From Bacteroides sp. (lineage in GTDB: Bacteria; Bacteroidota; Bacteroidia; Bacteroidales; SM23-62), in NCBI GenBank assembly GCA_011053095.1, contig DRHS01000216.1, positions 1 to 36,924 on the forward strand: a DNA stretch of 36,924 nt, in the 5' to 3' direction. Of the stretch, positions 8,419-17,590 are shown in pieces. The notes below the pieces were generated by a model. That model ran no database searches. It was not told the origin of the DNA and worked only from the letters and a program-made list of their open reading frames with translations. The position numbers were made by a program, and so were the translations under genes. Position 1 is the first letter of the stretch. Every line of letters starts with the position of its first letter.

Positions 8419-9660
8419 ATGAATCGAATCTTCATTCCCAGCCTGATCTGCCTGATACTGATAAGTGCATGTTCTCAAAAAAGTGAAATTTCTGACTGGC
8501 GTGGCCCGAACAGAGATGGCATCTACCCTGAAACAGGGCTTTTAAAACAATGGCCAGAGGATGGTCCCTCTTTGTCATGGTCCTATGAAGGACTTGGCTA
8601 TGGTCACAATACAGTGGCTGTTGCCAACAATAAGGTCTATGTGACCGGGGTGACAGACTCCCTGCAATCCACAGGTATCCTGTTTGCTTTCGATTTGGAT
8701 GGAAAATTGCTGTGGAACAAGGAATATGGTAAAGACTTTTCAGACAATTTCATCGGAACACGCTCCACACCGGTTGTGGTAAATGACCATATTTATATTG
8801 AAAGTGGTGCTGGAGCAGTATATTGTTTAAATGCGGATAATGGAGAGGAGATCTGGTCGAAAAACTTTATTCAGGATTTTGGTGTTGACTCAGTTATTCA
8901 ATTCGGATATGCCGAATCTGTATTAATCGATGATGATCACCTGATTTGTGTTCCCGGAGGAGAAGAAAACAATGTAGTAGCCCTGAACCGTTTCACGGGA
9001 GAGAAAATCTGGGCATCAAAGGGCCATGGCGAGCAAGCTACTTACAGCTCGCCGATTCTGATAGAAGTTGGTACACAGCGTCTTGTCATCGCCATGACAT
9101 CAGAGTCCATAATGGAAATTGATGCAGCTTCCGGGGATATGTTCTGGCGTATCGAGCATACCCAGGGAAATAAAATCCATGCCAATACACCCCTTTACTA
9201 TGACGGCAAGCTTGTGGTATCCAGTGTAGACCCGGTGAATACCTCTGGACTGGTACAAATTCAGTTATCAGATGAGGGCAGAACTGCAGAGGTTGCCTGG
9301 AGGAACAAGAAGTTCAGGGGATTCTTAGGAGGAATCGTAAAGATTGATTCATGTATCTATGGCTCAACTGCAATGGGAAAAGACTGGCAGGTTATTAGCT
9401 GGAATTCCGGAGAAAAACTGGTACAAAACAAAGAGTTGGGTGGAGGATCAATTATCTACGCAGATGGAATGTTTTATTGCTATTCCGAACGTGAAGGTGA
9501 GGTAGCATTGGTCGACGCGAATCCCAACAAATTTGAAGTTGTCAGTAAATTCAAGGTGCCACTGGGGACCGACCAGCACTGGGCTCGTCCTGTGATTCAC
9601 AAGGGTAAATTATACATCAGGCATGGGGATGCTTTGATGGCATATTCCATTTTAAATTGA
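8419..9660 (+). CDS. PQQ-like beta-propeller repeat lipoprotein
   Basis: This 413-residue protein has a lipoprotein signal (MNRIFIPSL, lipobox ending ISAC, cysteine at about 19). The mature part starts with WRGPNRDGIYPETG and continues with repeated blades of the type VYVTG...LFAFDLDGKLLWNKEYG, VYCLNADNGEEIWSKNF and VVALNRFTGEKIWAS. This is the tryptophan-docking layout of quinoprotein-like/BamB-like propellers. Such proteins may bind PQQ or only use the fold for protein contacts, and no dehydrogenase signature is apparent. The family also occurs near glycan-degrading genes, and this one sits beside such a group. It is followed after 6 bases by an SDR gene, so the two are likely co-transcribed. 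Confidence 0.8.
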   Translation: MNRIFIPSLICLILISACSQKSEISDWRGPNRDGIYPETGLLKQWPEDGPSLSWSYEGLGYGHNTVAVANNKVYVTGVTDSLQSTGILFAFDLDGKLLWNKEYGKDFSDNFIGTRSTPVVVNDHIYIESGAGAVYCLNADNGEEIWSKNFIQDFGVDSVIQFGYAESVLIDDDHLICVPGGEENNVVALNRFTGEKIWASKGHGEQATYSSPILIEVGTQRLVIAMTSESIMEIDAASGDMFWRIEHTQGNKIHANTPLYYDGKLVVSSVDPVNTSGLVQIQLSDEGRTAEVAWRNKKFRGFLGGIVKIDSCIYGSTAMGKDWQVISWNSGEKLVQNKELGGGSIIYADGMFYCYSEREGEVALVDANPNKFEVVSKFKVPLGTDQHWARPVIHKGKLYIRHGDALMAYSILN

Positions 9661-9666
9661 AAAACA

Positions 9667-10332
9667 ATGAAAGTAATAATAACGGGGACAACAGGGATGG
9701 TAGGTAAAGGTGTTCTTTTGGAATGCCTTGATCACCCCGAAATATCTGAAGTATTGTCCATCTCAAGGAAGACTACCGGCATAAAACACGAAAAGTTAAA
9801 TGAATTAATCCATACGGATTTTTCTGAATTTGCTTCGGTAGCTGAGCAAATAAAGGGATACGATGCCTGCTTCGCTTGCATGGGGGTAAGCTCGGCAGGA
9901 ATGAAAGAAGAACAATACACCAGGTTAACCTATACGTTTACCCTGGCACTAGCAAAAGAATTATTTAATCTCAATCCCGCCATGACCTTCACCTATGTTT
10001 CAGGTGTGGGAACAGACTCCAGTGAAAAGGGCAGAAGTATGTGGGCCAGGGTAAAGGGAAAAACAGAGAATGACCTTTTAAATTTAGGATTTAAGCAGGC
10101 ATTTATGTTCAGGCCGGGAGCCATTATTCCATTGCGGGGAATACAACCGAGCAGTAAATTATATCGGGTCCTGATTATGAACCTGAAATGGCTGTTAAAG
10201 CTTGCAAGGAGGATAGCACCTGATGCAATTGTGGATACAACCCAGGTAGGTTTAGCAATGATTAACGTAACGAAAAAAGGGTATGTCAAGAAGGTTCTCC
10301 ATCCTCATGATATTCAAATTTTAGCTGAATAA
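9667..10332 (+). CDS. Atypical SDR, NAD(P)H-binding
   Basis: This 221-residue protein has an N-terminal Rossmann motif (MKVIITGTTGMVGKGV, a TGxxGxxG pattern). It lacks the YxxxK pair of classical SDRs. The layout (CMGVSSAGM at about 79, YVSGVGTDSS at about 109, RPGAI at about 150) resembles atypical SDRs of the NAD(P)H-binding/TIP30-like type. The substrate is unknown. It is a cytoplasmic protein without a signal peptide, starting 6 bases behind the PQQ-repeat lipoprotein. Confidence 0.75.
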   Translation: MKVIITGTTGMVGKGVLLECLDHPEISEVLSISRKTTGIKHEKLNELIHTDFSEFASVAEQIKGYDACFACMGVSSAGMKEEQYTRLTYTFTLALAKELFNLNPAMTFTYVSGVGTDSSEKGRSMWARVKGKTENDLLNLGFKQAFMFRPGAIIPLRGIQPSSKLYRVLIMNLKWLLKLARRIAPDAIVDTTQVGLAMINVTKKGYVKKVLHPHDIQILAE

Positions 10333-10368
10333 AAATCATTCATAATTGTAAATGAGATATTTCAGTAA

Positions 10369-10731
10369 TTAGTCCCACGCAGAAAAAGCATTCTCAATAT
10401 GTTGCATCTCATATCTGTCCCTCTCTCCAAGTACCAGTACGATATCGAATCTGACCCGAATGTCAAGTTTTCTGAATGCCAGGTAAGAGGCTGCAGCCCT
10501 AACCAGGTGCTGTTGTTTTTTCCTTGTTACATGTTCCTCCAGCCGCTCCCTGCCTATTGACTTCCTTACCTTGACCTCAACAATGACAAGTTCCCCGTTC
10601 GACTCTGCAATAATATCAATTTCCCTGTGTCCGCTTCTCCAGTTCTGCTCAAGGATCTTCAAGCCTTTCTCCTCCAGGAACTTCACTGCCAGCTGTTCTC
10701 CTCTTTTCCCGGTTTCAAGGTGCTCCGCCAT
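10369..10731 (-). CDS. YraN family (UPF0102) endonuclease-like protein
   Basis: This 120-residue protein starts with EHLETGKRGEQLAVKFLEEKG. It has the core EIDIIAESNGELVIVEVKVRK at about 37-57, with D39, E52 and K54 in the PD-(D/E)xK arrangement of restriction-endonuclease-like folds. Length and motif order are typical of YraN. The family is widespread and its biological role is not settled. It lies downstream of and on the same strand as the LD-carboxypeptidase gene, 130 bases away. Confidence 0.9.
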   Translation of the reverse strand: MAEHLETGKRGEQLAVKFLEEKGLKILEQNWRSGHREIDIIAESNGELVIVEVKVRKSIGRERLEEHVTRKKQQHLVRAAASYLAFRKLDIRVRFDIVLVLGERDRYEMQHIENAFSAWD

Positions 10732-10792
10732 GTTTTAATGATTTTACCATTTAATGACAGTACGGGAGAATTCTCGCATCATTAAATTTCCA

Positions 10793-10840
10793 GATCAGCG
10801 CAAACTCGATCGCACAATCCCGATCAGCTCAACCTCGATC
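10793..10840. repeat. Imperfect 19-base direct repeat with GATC sites
   Basis: GATCAGCGCAAACTCGATC (10793-10811) and GATCAGCTCAACCTCGATC (10822-10840) match at 17 of 19 positions with a 29-base period. A third partial GATCA copy follows at about 10837. It lies upstream of yraN in the 130-base gap after ldcA. It could be an operator or just a decayed repeat. Confidence 0.5.
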
Positions 10841-10861
10841 AGGATCACAGCACGATGAATA

Positions 10862-11782
10862 TCACCCCGGTTTTCTGCCTGTTACATAATCCAGGCAAAA
10901 GCCTCCTTTGCCGGACTCCAGGTGCACTTCTCGTCCCAGGACCAGGGCCATGTTTGGTTCCTGATGTCCAGCCGGAAAACCAAAACATACCGGGTAATCA
11001 TAGGGTTCGGCGGCCTCACGGATAATTTCACAGGCATTCTTTCCGAAAGGCACCTGATTATCATTCATATCGGTCATCCCGCCGATTATGAGTCCCTCAA
11101 GTCCCTCAAGCATCCCGGCTAACCTCAGATTCAGCATCATCCTGTCAATATGGTAGAGGTATTCATCCACATCCTCAAGGAAGAGGATGGCTCCCCTTGT
11201 AGGAATCTGGTAAGGGGTTCCGGTAAGACTGTAAAGAACAGAAAGATTGCCTCCCAGCAATAGTCCCTGTCCCCTTCCCGGCCGGTTTAGTCCATCCAGC
11301 GGCACTTGGTGCGAAGGAAGCACCCCTTTCAACGCAGACAACAGACTTTCAAGTCCCGCAGCATCCTTCCCTTCTCTCAGGGTATAGGGCATTGCACTGT
11401 GCAAAACAGCGATCCCTATTTTCATTATGATGCAGGAATGCAGGGCGGTTATATCACTGAATCCGGCTATCCATTTTGGATGTCTGGCAAATCCCTGCAG
11501 ATCTATTCCCTCGAGAAGTCTGCCTGTTCCATAACCACCCCGGGCACAGAAAACAGCTTTTATATCAGGATTATCGAGCATGGACTGCAAATCTGCAAGT
11601 CTTCCCGCATCATCCCCCGCAAACTGCTTATGCTGTGAATATACAGATCCTGTCTTTACTTTCCATCCTTCCCCTTCAAGGGCAGAAACAAAAAAATCCA
11701 TATCTCCCCGATCCACCCAACTTGCAGGAGCAGTGATCCCAACCCTGTCACCAGGATGTAAAAATGGTGGAAGCTGCATCAT
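10862..11782 (-). CDS. ldcA: LD-carboxypeptidase (S66 family)
   Basis: The enzyme cleaves the bond before the terminal D-alanine of murein tetrapeptides during cell-wall recycling. I start it at the ATG at 11782 ([12 protein letters not shown]) because family members begin with a short PPxLxPGD segment. The longer frame from 11866 would overlap metG and its promoter. In this numbering S109 in GFSDITALH is the expected nucleophile, with E203 in LFLEDVDEY and H273 in PAGHQEPN completing the Ser-Glu-His triad. The [11 protein letters not shown] block at about 80-90 is also typical. The 306-residue length fits. No signal peptide is seen, so it is cytoplasmic. It is divergent from metG. Confidence 0.9.
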   Translation of the reverse strand: MMQLPPFLHPGDRVGITAPASWVDRGDMDFFVSALEGEGWKVKTGSVYSQHKQFAGDDAGRLADLQSMLDNPDIKAVFCARGGYGTGRLLEGIDLQGFARHPKWIAGFSDITALHSCIIMKIGIAVLHSAMPYTLREGKDAAGLESLLSALKGVLPSHQVPLDGLNRPGRGQGLLLGGNLSVLYSLTGTPYQIPTRGAILFLEDVDEYLYHIDRMMLNLRLAGMLEGLEGLIIGGMTDMNDNQVPFGKNACEIIREAAEPYDYPVCFGFPAGHQEPNMALVLGREVHLESGKGGFCLDYVTGRKPG

Positions 11783-11818
11783 TGTATCAAAATACGCATA
11801 TTTTTCGTAAATGACCAT

Positions 11819-11826
11819 TATCTTTG
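11819..11826 (+). promoter_or_regulatory. Putative metG -7 element (TATCTTTG)
   Basis: An exact match to TAnnTTTG, 19 bases before the metG ATG. A start of transcription at about 11832 would leave a leader of roughly 14 bases. It also supports the shorter ldcA start, because the long ldcA frame would run through it. Confidence 0.5.
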
Positions 11827-11845
11827 CACCCACCATAACACAGAC

Positions 11846-13879
11846 ATGACCAGGTACAAAAGACATCTAATCACAGCCGCTCTGCCCTATGCAAACGGAC
11901 CGGTTCATATCGGGCACCTGGCAGGGGTTTATATTCCGGCAGACATTTATTCGCGTTACCTTCGCCTTAAGCGGGAGGACATTATTTACGTCTGCGGCTC
12001 CGACGAGCACGGCGTACCCATTACGATCAAGGCAAGGCAGGAGGGAATTACCCCCCAGCAAGTAGTCGACCAGTATCATGAGATGAACAAGGAGTCGTTC
12101 GATACATTCGGGATAACCTTTGATATTTATCACCGCACCAGCCACCCCACCCATCATAAAACGGCTTCTGAATTTTTCAAAACCCTTTACGACAGGGGTG
12201 AATTTACAGAGAAGGAGTCTGAGCAGTATTATGATCCGGAAGCAAAAGCTTTTCTTGCCGACCGCTATATCACTGGCACCTGTCCCAAATGCAGCTTTGA
12301 CAAAGCCTACGGTGACCAGTGCGAGCAATGCGGATCATCCCTGGCGGCAACCGATCTGATCAACCCGAAATCAACCATCAGCGGAAGCAAGCCTGAGCTT
12401 AAAAAAACAAAACACTGGTACCTGCCGCTCGACAAGTATGAGCCCTTCCTGAAACAATGGATACTCGAAGACAACAAGCACTGGAAAGCCAATGTTTATG
12501 GTCAGTGCAAGTCATGGCTTGACGGGGGACTCGAAGCCCGGGCCGTTACCCGTGACCTCGACTGGGGCATTCCTGTTCCCATTGAAGGTGTTGAAGGCAA
12601 GGTCCTCTATGTATGGTTTGACGCACCCATTGGTTACATCTCCGCAACAAAAGACCTGACCGACAACTGGGAAGATTACTGGAAAAAGGACGACACCCGC
12701 ATGATCCATTTTATCGGCAAGGACAATATCGTTTTTCACTGCATCATCTTCCCGGCCATGCTTAAGGCAGAGGGTTCTTACATATTGCCCGAAAATGTAC
12801 CTGCCAACGAATTCCTCAACCTTGAGGGCGATAAAATTTCAACCTCCCGAAACTGGGCTGTCTGGCTGCATGAATACCTCGAAGAGTTTCCGGAGAAGCA
12901 GGATGTGCTTCGCTACGTACTCTGCGCCAATGCCCCGGAGGCCAAGGACAATGATTTCACCTGGAAGGATTTCCAGTCCCGCAACAACAACGAACTGGTC
13001 GCCATTCTCGGTAATTTCGTCAATCGCACCATAGTCCTTACGCATAAATTTTTCGAAGGCAGGGTACCCTATCCGGTCTCTCCCGATACCTACGATACAG
13101 AGGTTTTGAATAATATTGCCGCTTTCCGCGGGAAGGTCGAGGAAAACCTCGACCATTTCCGTTTCCGCGAAGCCCTGAAGGAAGCAATGAACCTTGCCCG
13201 CCTGGGGAATAAACACCTGGCAGATTCGGAACCCTGGAAACTCATTAAAACAGATCCTGACCGGGTAAAAAGTATCCTTTATACATCACTGCAGATAACA
13301 GCCAGCCTGGTTGCCCTGATAGAACCTTTCCTTCCTTTCACCTCGAAGAAACTTGCCGGATTCCTCAATATTGACGGAGTTGCATGGGAAGACATCGGGA
13401 AAACTGATCTTCTAGCTGTGGGACATGAAATCGCCCGTGCAGAACTCCTGTTTGAGAAGCTCGAAGATAAGGTGATCCAGATCCAGCTCGATAAACTTGA
13501 AAACAGTAAAAAAATGAATGAAGCCCGGGAAGCAGGGTTGCCCCCTGTAAAAGATGAGATTACCTACGAGGATTTCAGCAAGATGGATCTTCGCATCGCA
13601 AAGATCCTTACCGCTGAACGAGTCCCTAAAACCGATAAACTTGTAAAGCTTGAACTGGATACAGGTATTGATAAAAGAACTGTTGTATCCGGCATTGCCC
13701 AGCATTTCAAGACGGAAGAGCTCCCTGGTAAACAGGTAACTATTCTTGCCAACCTTGCCCCACGAAAACTTCGGGGTATTGAATCTCATGGAATGGTTCT
13801 GCTTGCTGAGGACAGTTCAGGAAAATTGATCTTTGTTACGCCTGATGAAGATACCAGCGAGGGATCAGTAGTGCTTTAG
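11846..13879 (+). CDS. metG: Methionyl-tRNA synthetase
   Basis: The enzyme charges tRNA-Met with methionine. The 677-residue class I synthetase shows the HIGH motif at 21-24 ([14 protein letters not shown]). Its zinc site has four cysteines, C146, C149, C159 and C162 (CPKC...CEQC). The second signature is KISTS at 330-334 instead of KMSKS, which is usual in Bacteroidota. A C-terminal tRNA-binding (EMAP/Trbp111-like) domain lies at about 570-677 ([30 protein letters not shown]). All expected parts are present. It ends 3 bases from the stop of the convergent HU-CCDC81 gene. Confidence 0.97.
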   Translation: MTRYKRHLITAALPYANGPVHIGHLAGVYIPADIYSRYLRLKREDIIYVCGSDEHGVPITIKARQEGITPQQVVDQYHEMNKESFDTFGITFDIYHRTSHPTHHKTASEFFKTLYDRGEFTEKESEQYYDPEAKAFLADRYITGTCPKCSFDKAYGDQCEQCGSSLAATDLINPKSTISGSKPELKKTKHWYLPLDKYEPFLKQWILEDNKHWKANVYGQCKSWLDGGLEARAVTRDLDWGIPVPIEGVEGKVLYVWFDAPIGYISATKDLTDNWEDYWKKDDTRMIHFIGKDNIVFHCIIFPAMLKAEGSYILPENVPANEFLNLEGDKISTSRNWAVWLHEYLEEFPEKQDVLRYVLCANAPEAKDNDFTWKDFQSRNNNELVAILGNFVNRTIVLTHKFFEGRVPYPVSPDTYDTEVLNNIAAFRGKVEENLDHFRFREALKEAMNLARLGNKHLADSEPWKLIKTDPDRVKSILYTSLQITASLVALIEPFLPFTSKKLAGFLNIDGVAWEDIGKTDLLAVGHEIARAELLFEKLEDKVIQIQLDKLENSKKMNEAREAGLPPVKDEITYEDFSKMDLRIAKILTAERVPKTDKLVKLELDTGIDKRTVVSGIAQHFKTEELPGKQVTILANLAPRKLRGIESHGMVLLAEDSSGKLIFVTPDEDTSEGSVVL

Positions 13880-13899
13880 GGTTTAATTACTTAAAACCC
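13879..13899. terminator. Hairpin spanning two convergent stops
   Basis: GGGTTT (13879-13884) pairs with AAACCC (13894-13899) around a 9-base loop. The stem touches the metG stop codon and the stop of the opposing gene. It is short and lacks a T tract, but its place in a 3-base intergenic gap suggests a shared bidirectional stop. Confidence 0.3.
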
Positions 13900-14800
13900 A
13901 TGCTTCATCGTAATGCTCGTAAACAGATTTAAGACGCGCGATTGCTTCATCCTCCCCGGTATAGGTTCCGGCTGTTACCCTGTAAAATCCCTTCTCAGTG
14001 CATAGAATTCTGGGCTGAAATCCTTTATCCACAAGATCGCTGCGTAGTAGTCTTGCATTGCCGAAATCCTTGAAACTACCCACCACGATATGATATTCAG
14101 GATCGGGAAGGAATGATTTAATTGCCGGCGTTGCAGAAAGACCTGGAACTATACCTGCCTGGCTGACCGTGACTGCCGCCTGGGAAGTCTCTGCTTCTGT
14201 TTGCAGGGCCTGTTCCTTCTGAAACTTGTCTGTTAAGGGAATATCGATCGGAACAATAATCATGGCCGTCAGCAGGCATGCCGCTGCCACACCATAACTC
14301 CAGCGTCGAATTCTTGCCTGCCTGACTGCGGGATTGATTTCTGCTCCGACTGAACGGTATGATTCGGGTATTGTCTTTTTCTCAAATTCCCTGTACTGCA
14401 GCAGTGGCAGGCCGTAAGATTCCAAAAGGAAATTATTCCCTGCCTCCTCTGTAAATTGTATTTGTCCCTCGCTGTCTGCGTAAAAATATCCGAGTCCCCC
14501 GATATTAAACTTCATCCCCTTACGGGTATCCTTCTGAATTCCTTCTAAATAGTTCCGGGCCATATTCTCAACATCCATATAGCCATAACCTTCAGCTTTT
14601 GAGACATGTGCGAAAAGGAGTCCATCGTTATGCACCAGTTGCCTGTTGAAGAGGATGTGTTTTGAAGGGGGACTCGCAGTATTGCGAACCCTGTCAAACT
14701 CCGCAGGCCTGTAATTTGCCACAAATCCTCCCAATCCTGGCAGGATGACACAATCGTTCAGCAGTAGAAGTTCTTTTATATGTTTTCCAAAATCCAACAT
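13883..14800 (-). CDS. HU-CCDC81 and SPOR domain membrane protein
   Basis: This 305-residue protein has three parts. The N-terminus (about 1-135: GKHIKELLLLNDCVILPGLG, then ILFNRQLVHNDGLL, then GLGYFYADSEGQIQF) is the paired HU-CCDC81 type, an HU-like fold known from Bacteroidota. One membrane segment follows at about 188-208 (GVAAACLLTAMIIVPI), preceded by arginines. A linker leads to a C-terminal SPOR domain (about 230-305: YHIVVGSFKDFGNARLL...GFYRVTAGTY), which binds glycan strands stripped of stem peptides at division sites. The HU-like part should therefore be cytoplasmic and the SPOR part periplasmic. The precise role is not known; an envelope or division link is inferred from SPOR. Confidence 0.85.
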   Translation of the reverse strand: MLDFGKHIKELLLLNDCVILPGLGGFVANYRPAEFDRVRNTASPPSKHILFNRQLVHNDGLLFAHVSKAEGYGYMDVENMARNYLEGIQKDTRKGMKFNIGGLGYFYADSEGQIQFTEEAGNNFLLESYGLPLLQYREFEKKTIPESYRSVGAEINPAVRQARIRRWSYGVAAACLLTAMIIVPIDIPLTDKFQKEQALQTEAETSQAAVTVSQAGIVPGLSATPAIKSFLPDPEYHIVVGSFKDFGNARLLRSDLVDKGFQPRILCTEKGFYRVTAGTYTGEDEAIARLKSVYEHYDEAWVLSN

Positions 14801-14813
14801 CTGTAGGGGATAA

Positions 14814-14821
14814 CAAATTTA
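14814..14821 (-). promoter_or_regulatory. Putative -7 element (TAAATTTG)
   Basis: An exact TAnnTTTG match on the minus strand, 13 bases upstream of the HU-CCDC81/SPOR start at 14800. The leader would be only a few bases long. Confidence 0.45.
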
Positions 14822-14893
14822 GTTAAAAAAGGGCTTGGATATTACGGGTATATGAATTTTTAGTTACTTTTTTTTTGGTCAAAGGCGATTTAG

Positions 14894-14901
14894 TATCTTC
14901 G
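14894..14901 (+). promoter_or_regulatory. Putative promoter of the sugar-nucleotide operon
   Basis: TATCTTCG differs from TAnnTTTG at one position. A TTTG box at 14874-14877 lies 16 bases upstream, a little closer than the usual 19-21. The first operon gene starts at 14924. It shares a 123-base divergent intergenic region with the HU-CCDC81 promoter. Confidence 0.4.
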
Positions 14902-14923
14902 TACCTCCTAATTTCAGAGACTT

Positions 14924-16054
14924 ATGCTAAACATTAGAATGGTCGATCTGAAGGGTCAGTATGACCGTCTTAAGACAGACATCGACGCAGCTATCCAGGA
15001 TGTCATTGATTCAACTGCTTTCATCAACGGTCCACCGGTACAAAAATTCCGTGATGAGCTGGCTGAATTCCTTGGTGTTGAATATGTTATCCCATGTGCC
15101 AATGGTACTGATGCCCTGCAGGTTGCCCTTATGGCACTTGACCTTGAACGGGGAGATGAAGTTATAACCACCCCATTCTCCTTTATTGCCAGTATTGAGG
15201 TAATAAAATTGCTGGGACTTGTCCCCGTACTTGTCGATATCGATCCTCTCAGTTTCAATCTTGAATCCTCACTGCTGGAGGCAGCCATAACTGAAAAAAC
15301 AAGGGCCATAATCCCGGTGCACTTATTCGGACAATGTGCAAATATGGAAAGCATTCTGGAGATTGCCGGAAAACACGGACTCAGGGTCATTGAAGATACA
15401 GCACAGGCGGTGGGAACAGATTATATTTTCAGTGACGGAAAACGTCAGAAGGCAGGTACGATCGGAACCCTGGGAACAGCCTCTTTCTTCCCCTCAAAAA
15501 ACCTTGGCTGCTATGGTGATGGAGGAGCAATAATGACCCGTGACCAGAAGCTGCATGACCGGATAAAAACCATTGTGAACCACGGATCCAGGGTAAAGTA
15601 TTATTACGATGAGGTGGGCGTAAATTCCCGGCTTGATACACTGCAGGCAGCAATTTTGAGTGTTAAGCTGAGACATTTGAATGAGTTCAATTCCGCCAGG
15701 CAGTCAGCGGCAGCTGAATATGATAAATTGCTGGGGGAGATCCCACGGTTGAAAATCCCCGCCAGGATGAGCTGGTCTACCCATATATTCCACCAGTATA
15801 CAATGATTCTGGATGGAGGGAAAAGAGATAAGTTGGCAGATTACCTTCGGTCAAAGGATATTCCGGTGATGATCTATTATCCCCTGCCCCTGCATTTGCA
15901 GAATGCTTACAAAGACCTTAATTATAAAACAGGGGATTTCCCGGTAACCGAATCCATGTCTGAATCGGTTTTTTCAATTCCCATGCATACTGAACTGGAA
16001 ACCGATCAGATTGAATATATTTGCCATCACATTAAAAAATTCCTAACCCGGTAA
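14924..16054 (+). CDS. wbpE: UDP-3-keto-GlcNAcA-type aminotransferase (DegT/WbpE-like)
   Basis: This PLP enzyme of the DegT/DnrJ/EryC1/StrS family has 376 residues. It begins with MVDLKGQYDRLK and has the cofactor blocks CANGTDALQVAL (about 58-69) and VIEDTAQAVG (D158 contacts the pyridine nitrogen). The Schiff-base lysine K192 lies in SFFPSKNLGCYGDGG. With the next three genes it fits the Wbp pathway, where WbpE transfers an amino group from glutamate to C3 of UDP-3-keto-GlcNAcA. The family includes other sugar aminotransferases, so the exact substrate is taken from the neighbours. It is the first gene of the operon; the next begins 4 bases after its stop. Confidence 0.88.
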   Translation: MLNIRMVDLKGQYDRLKTDIDAAIQDVIDSTAFINGPPVQKFRDELAEFLGVEYVIPCANGTDALQVALMALDLERGDEVITTPFSFIASIEVIKLLGLVPVLVDIDPLSFNLESSLLEAAITEKTRAIIPVHLFGQCANMESILEIAGKHGLRVIEDTAQAVGTDYIFSDGKRQKAGTIGTLGTASFFPSKNLGCYGDGGAIMTRDQKLHDRIKTIVNHGSRVKYYYDEVGVNSRLDTLQAAILSVKLRHLNEFNSARQSAAAEYDKLLGEIPRLKIPARMSWSTHIFHQYTMILDGGKRDKLADYLRSKDIPVMIYYPLPLHLQNAYKDLNYKTGDFPVTESMSESVFSIPMHTELETDQIEYICHHIKKFLTR

Positions 16055-16058
16055 TACG

Positions 16059-16637
16059 ATGGACGAAAAGGACTATTTTGCACATGAAACGGCAGTGATA
16101 GATGAAGGATGTCAGATTGGCAAGGGAAGCCGTATCTGGCATTTCACACATATCATGACAGGGGCTGTCCTGGGCGAGAATTGTAATCTTGGACAAAATG
16201 TCCTTGTCTCCAGCGATTGCATACTCGGCAATAATGTTAAAGTTCAGAACAATGTTTCCATATATACTGGGGTTATATGTGAAGATGATGTATTCCTGGG
16301 ACCATCGATGGTTTTTACCAATGTCCTCAATCCAAGGTCGGCCGTAATTCGCAAGGATGAGTATATAAAAACCCTGGTGCAGAAAGGGGCCACAATAGGT
16401 GCTAACGCCACTATAATTTGCGGGAACACACTGGGCGCATTCTGCTTTATCGGGGCAGGAGCAGTAGTAACAAGGGATGTCCCCCCCTATGCACTCATTG
16501 TAGGAAATCCAGGGAAGCAGGCCGGATGGATGAGTGAGTACGGGCATCGCCTGAGCTTTGATGATGATGGCCATGCAAGCTGTTCTGAAAGCGGGGATAA
16601 ATACGAATTGAAAAACAAAAACGTCTTCAAGATATGA
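16059..16637 (+). CDS. wbpD: Sugar-nucleotide N-acetyltransferase (WbpD-like)
   Basis: This 192-residue left-handed beta-helix protein has hexapeptide repeats throughout (for example VIDEGCQIGKGSRIW, AVLGENCNLGQNVLV, ATIGANATIICGNTLG, CFIGAGAVVTRDVPPYALIVGNP). The family acetylates the 3-amino group of UDP-GlcNAc3NA from acetyl-CoA, which fits the aminotransferase before it. Length and the C-terminal GNPGKQAGWMSEYG segment are typical of WbpD/WlbB. It overlaps the dehydrogenase gene by four bases (ATGA), so translation is coupled. Confidence 0.88.
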   Translation: MDEKDYFAHETAVIDEGCQIGKGSRIWHFTHIMTGAVLGENCNLGQNVLVSSDCILGNNVKVQNNVSIYTGVICEDDVFLGPSMVFTNVLNPRSAVIRKDEYIKTLVQKGATIGANATIICGNTLGAFCFIGAGAVVTRDVPPYALIVGNPGKQAGWMSEYGHRLSFDDDGHASCSESGDKYELKNKNVFKI

Positions 16638-17572
16638 GCTACAACTTTGCACTGATTGGTGTGGGAGGATATATTGCCGTCAGGCATCTGAAAGCAATAA
16701 AAGAGACCGGAAACAAACTGGTTGCGGCATTGGATATTAACGACAGTGTCGGGATCATTGACTCCTACTTTCCAGAAGCAGATTTCTTTGTTGAATTTGA
16801 GAGATTCGACCGGCATATTGATAAACTGCGAAGAAAAGGCACGAAGGTTGATTACATCGCCATATGTTCCCCAAATTACCTGCATGATTCTCACATCCGG
16901 TTTGCGCTCAGAAGCGGTGCGCATGCAATCTGTGAAAAGCCCCTGGTAATGAATCCATGGAATTTTGAGGGACTCATGGACTATCAGTCCGAGATGGGCC
17001 GTAAGGTTTTTAATGTACTGCAGTTGCGCCTGCATCCCTCAATAATTGCACTCAGGGAGAAAATTCGAAATGGACCGGCAGACAAGATCTATGATATCGA
17101 TCTTACATACATCACCAGCAGGGGCAACTGGTATCATTATTCATGGAAGGGCAACATCCAGAAATCCGGTGGCATTGCCACAAATATCGGCATTCACTTT
17201 TTTGATATGCTTATATGGATCTTCGGGGACGTTAAGAAAAATGAAACCATCATGCTTAAATGTGACAAAGCCTCTGGCCGTCTTGAATTGGAAAAGGCCA
17301 ATATAAATTGGTTTCTCAGCGTTGACTATGATGATCTTCCGAAAGAAATTAAAACAAAGAGACAGCGTACTTTTCGTAAAATAATAATTGATCAGGAAGA
17401 AATAGAATTCAGCGATGGATTTACTGATCTGCACACACAGACCTACCAGCATATCTTAGATGGTAAGGGCTTCGGGCTTGAAGAATCAAAGAGATCCATT
17501 GAGGTAGTATACGAAATACGAAATGCAGAAATCAACGGGAAAGATGAAGATTGTCTTCCCTTGAATAAATAA
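16634..17572 (+). CDS. wbpB: UDP-GlcNAcA 3-dehydrogenase (WbpB/WlbA-like, Gfo/Idh/MocA)
   Basis: This 312-residue Gfo/Idh/MocA oxidoreductase has an N-terminal Rossmann motif (ALIGVGGYIAVRHLKAI). The CEKPLVMN block follows, with K102 of the EKP signature, and a C-terminal domain contains TSRGNWYHYSWKG and GGIATNIGIHFFDML. These blocks match WbpB/WlbA, which oxidise C3 of UDP-GlcNAcA with NAD(+) so that the aminotransferase can act. It overlaps the preceding gene by four bases and is followed 18 bases later by the C6 dehydrogenase. Confidence 0.88.
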   Translation: MSYNFALIGVGGYIAVRHLKAIKETGNKLVAALDINDSVGIIDSYFPEADFFVEFERFDRHIDKLRRKGTKVDYIAICSPNYLHDSHIRFALRSGAHAICEKPLVMNPWNFEGLMDYQSEMGRKVFNVLQLRLHPSIIALREKIRNGPADKIYDIDLTYITSRGNWYHYSWKGNIQKSGGIATNIGIHFFDMLIWIFGDVKKNETIMLKCDKASGRLELEKANINWFLSVDYDDLPKEIKTKRQRTFRKIIIDQEEIEFSDGFTDLHTQTYQHILDGKGFGLEESKRSIEVVYEIRNAEINGKDEDCLPLNK

Positions 17573-17590
17573 TTTTGACTAGGATTTATT

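Noticed and set aside
11783-11866. Longer start for the LD-carboxypeptidase, overlapping metG
   Set aside because: The extra 28 residues have no family match and would place the gene across the metG -7 element and start codon.
12833-12847. Damaged KMSKS motif in MetG (reads KISTS)
   Set aside because: KISTS is the normal form in Bacteroidota methionyl-tRNA synthetases, so it is not a defect.
16032-16652. 206-residue open frame opposite the WbpD-like gene
   Set aside because: Antisense shadow of a hexapeptide-repeat gene; the plus-strand product is clear.
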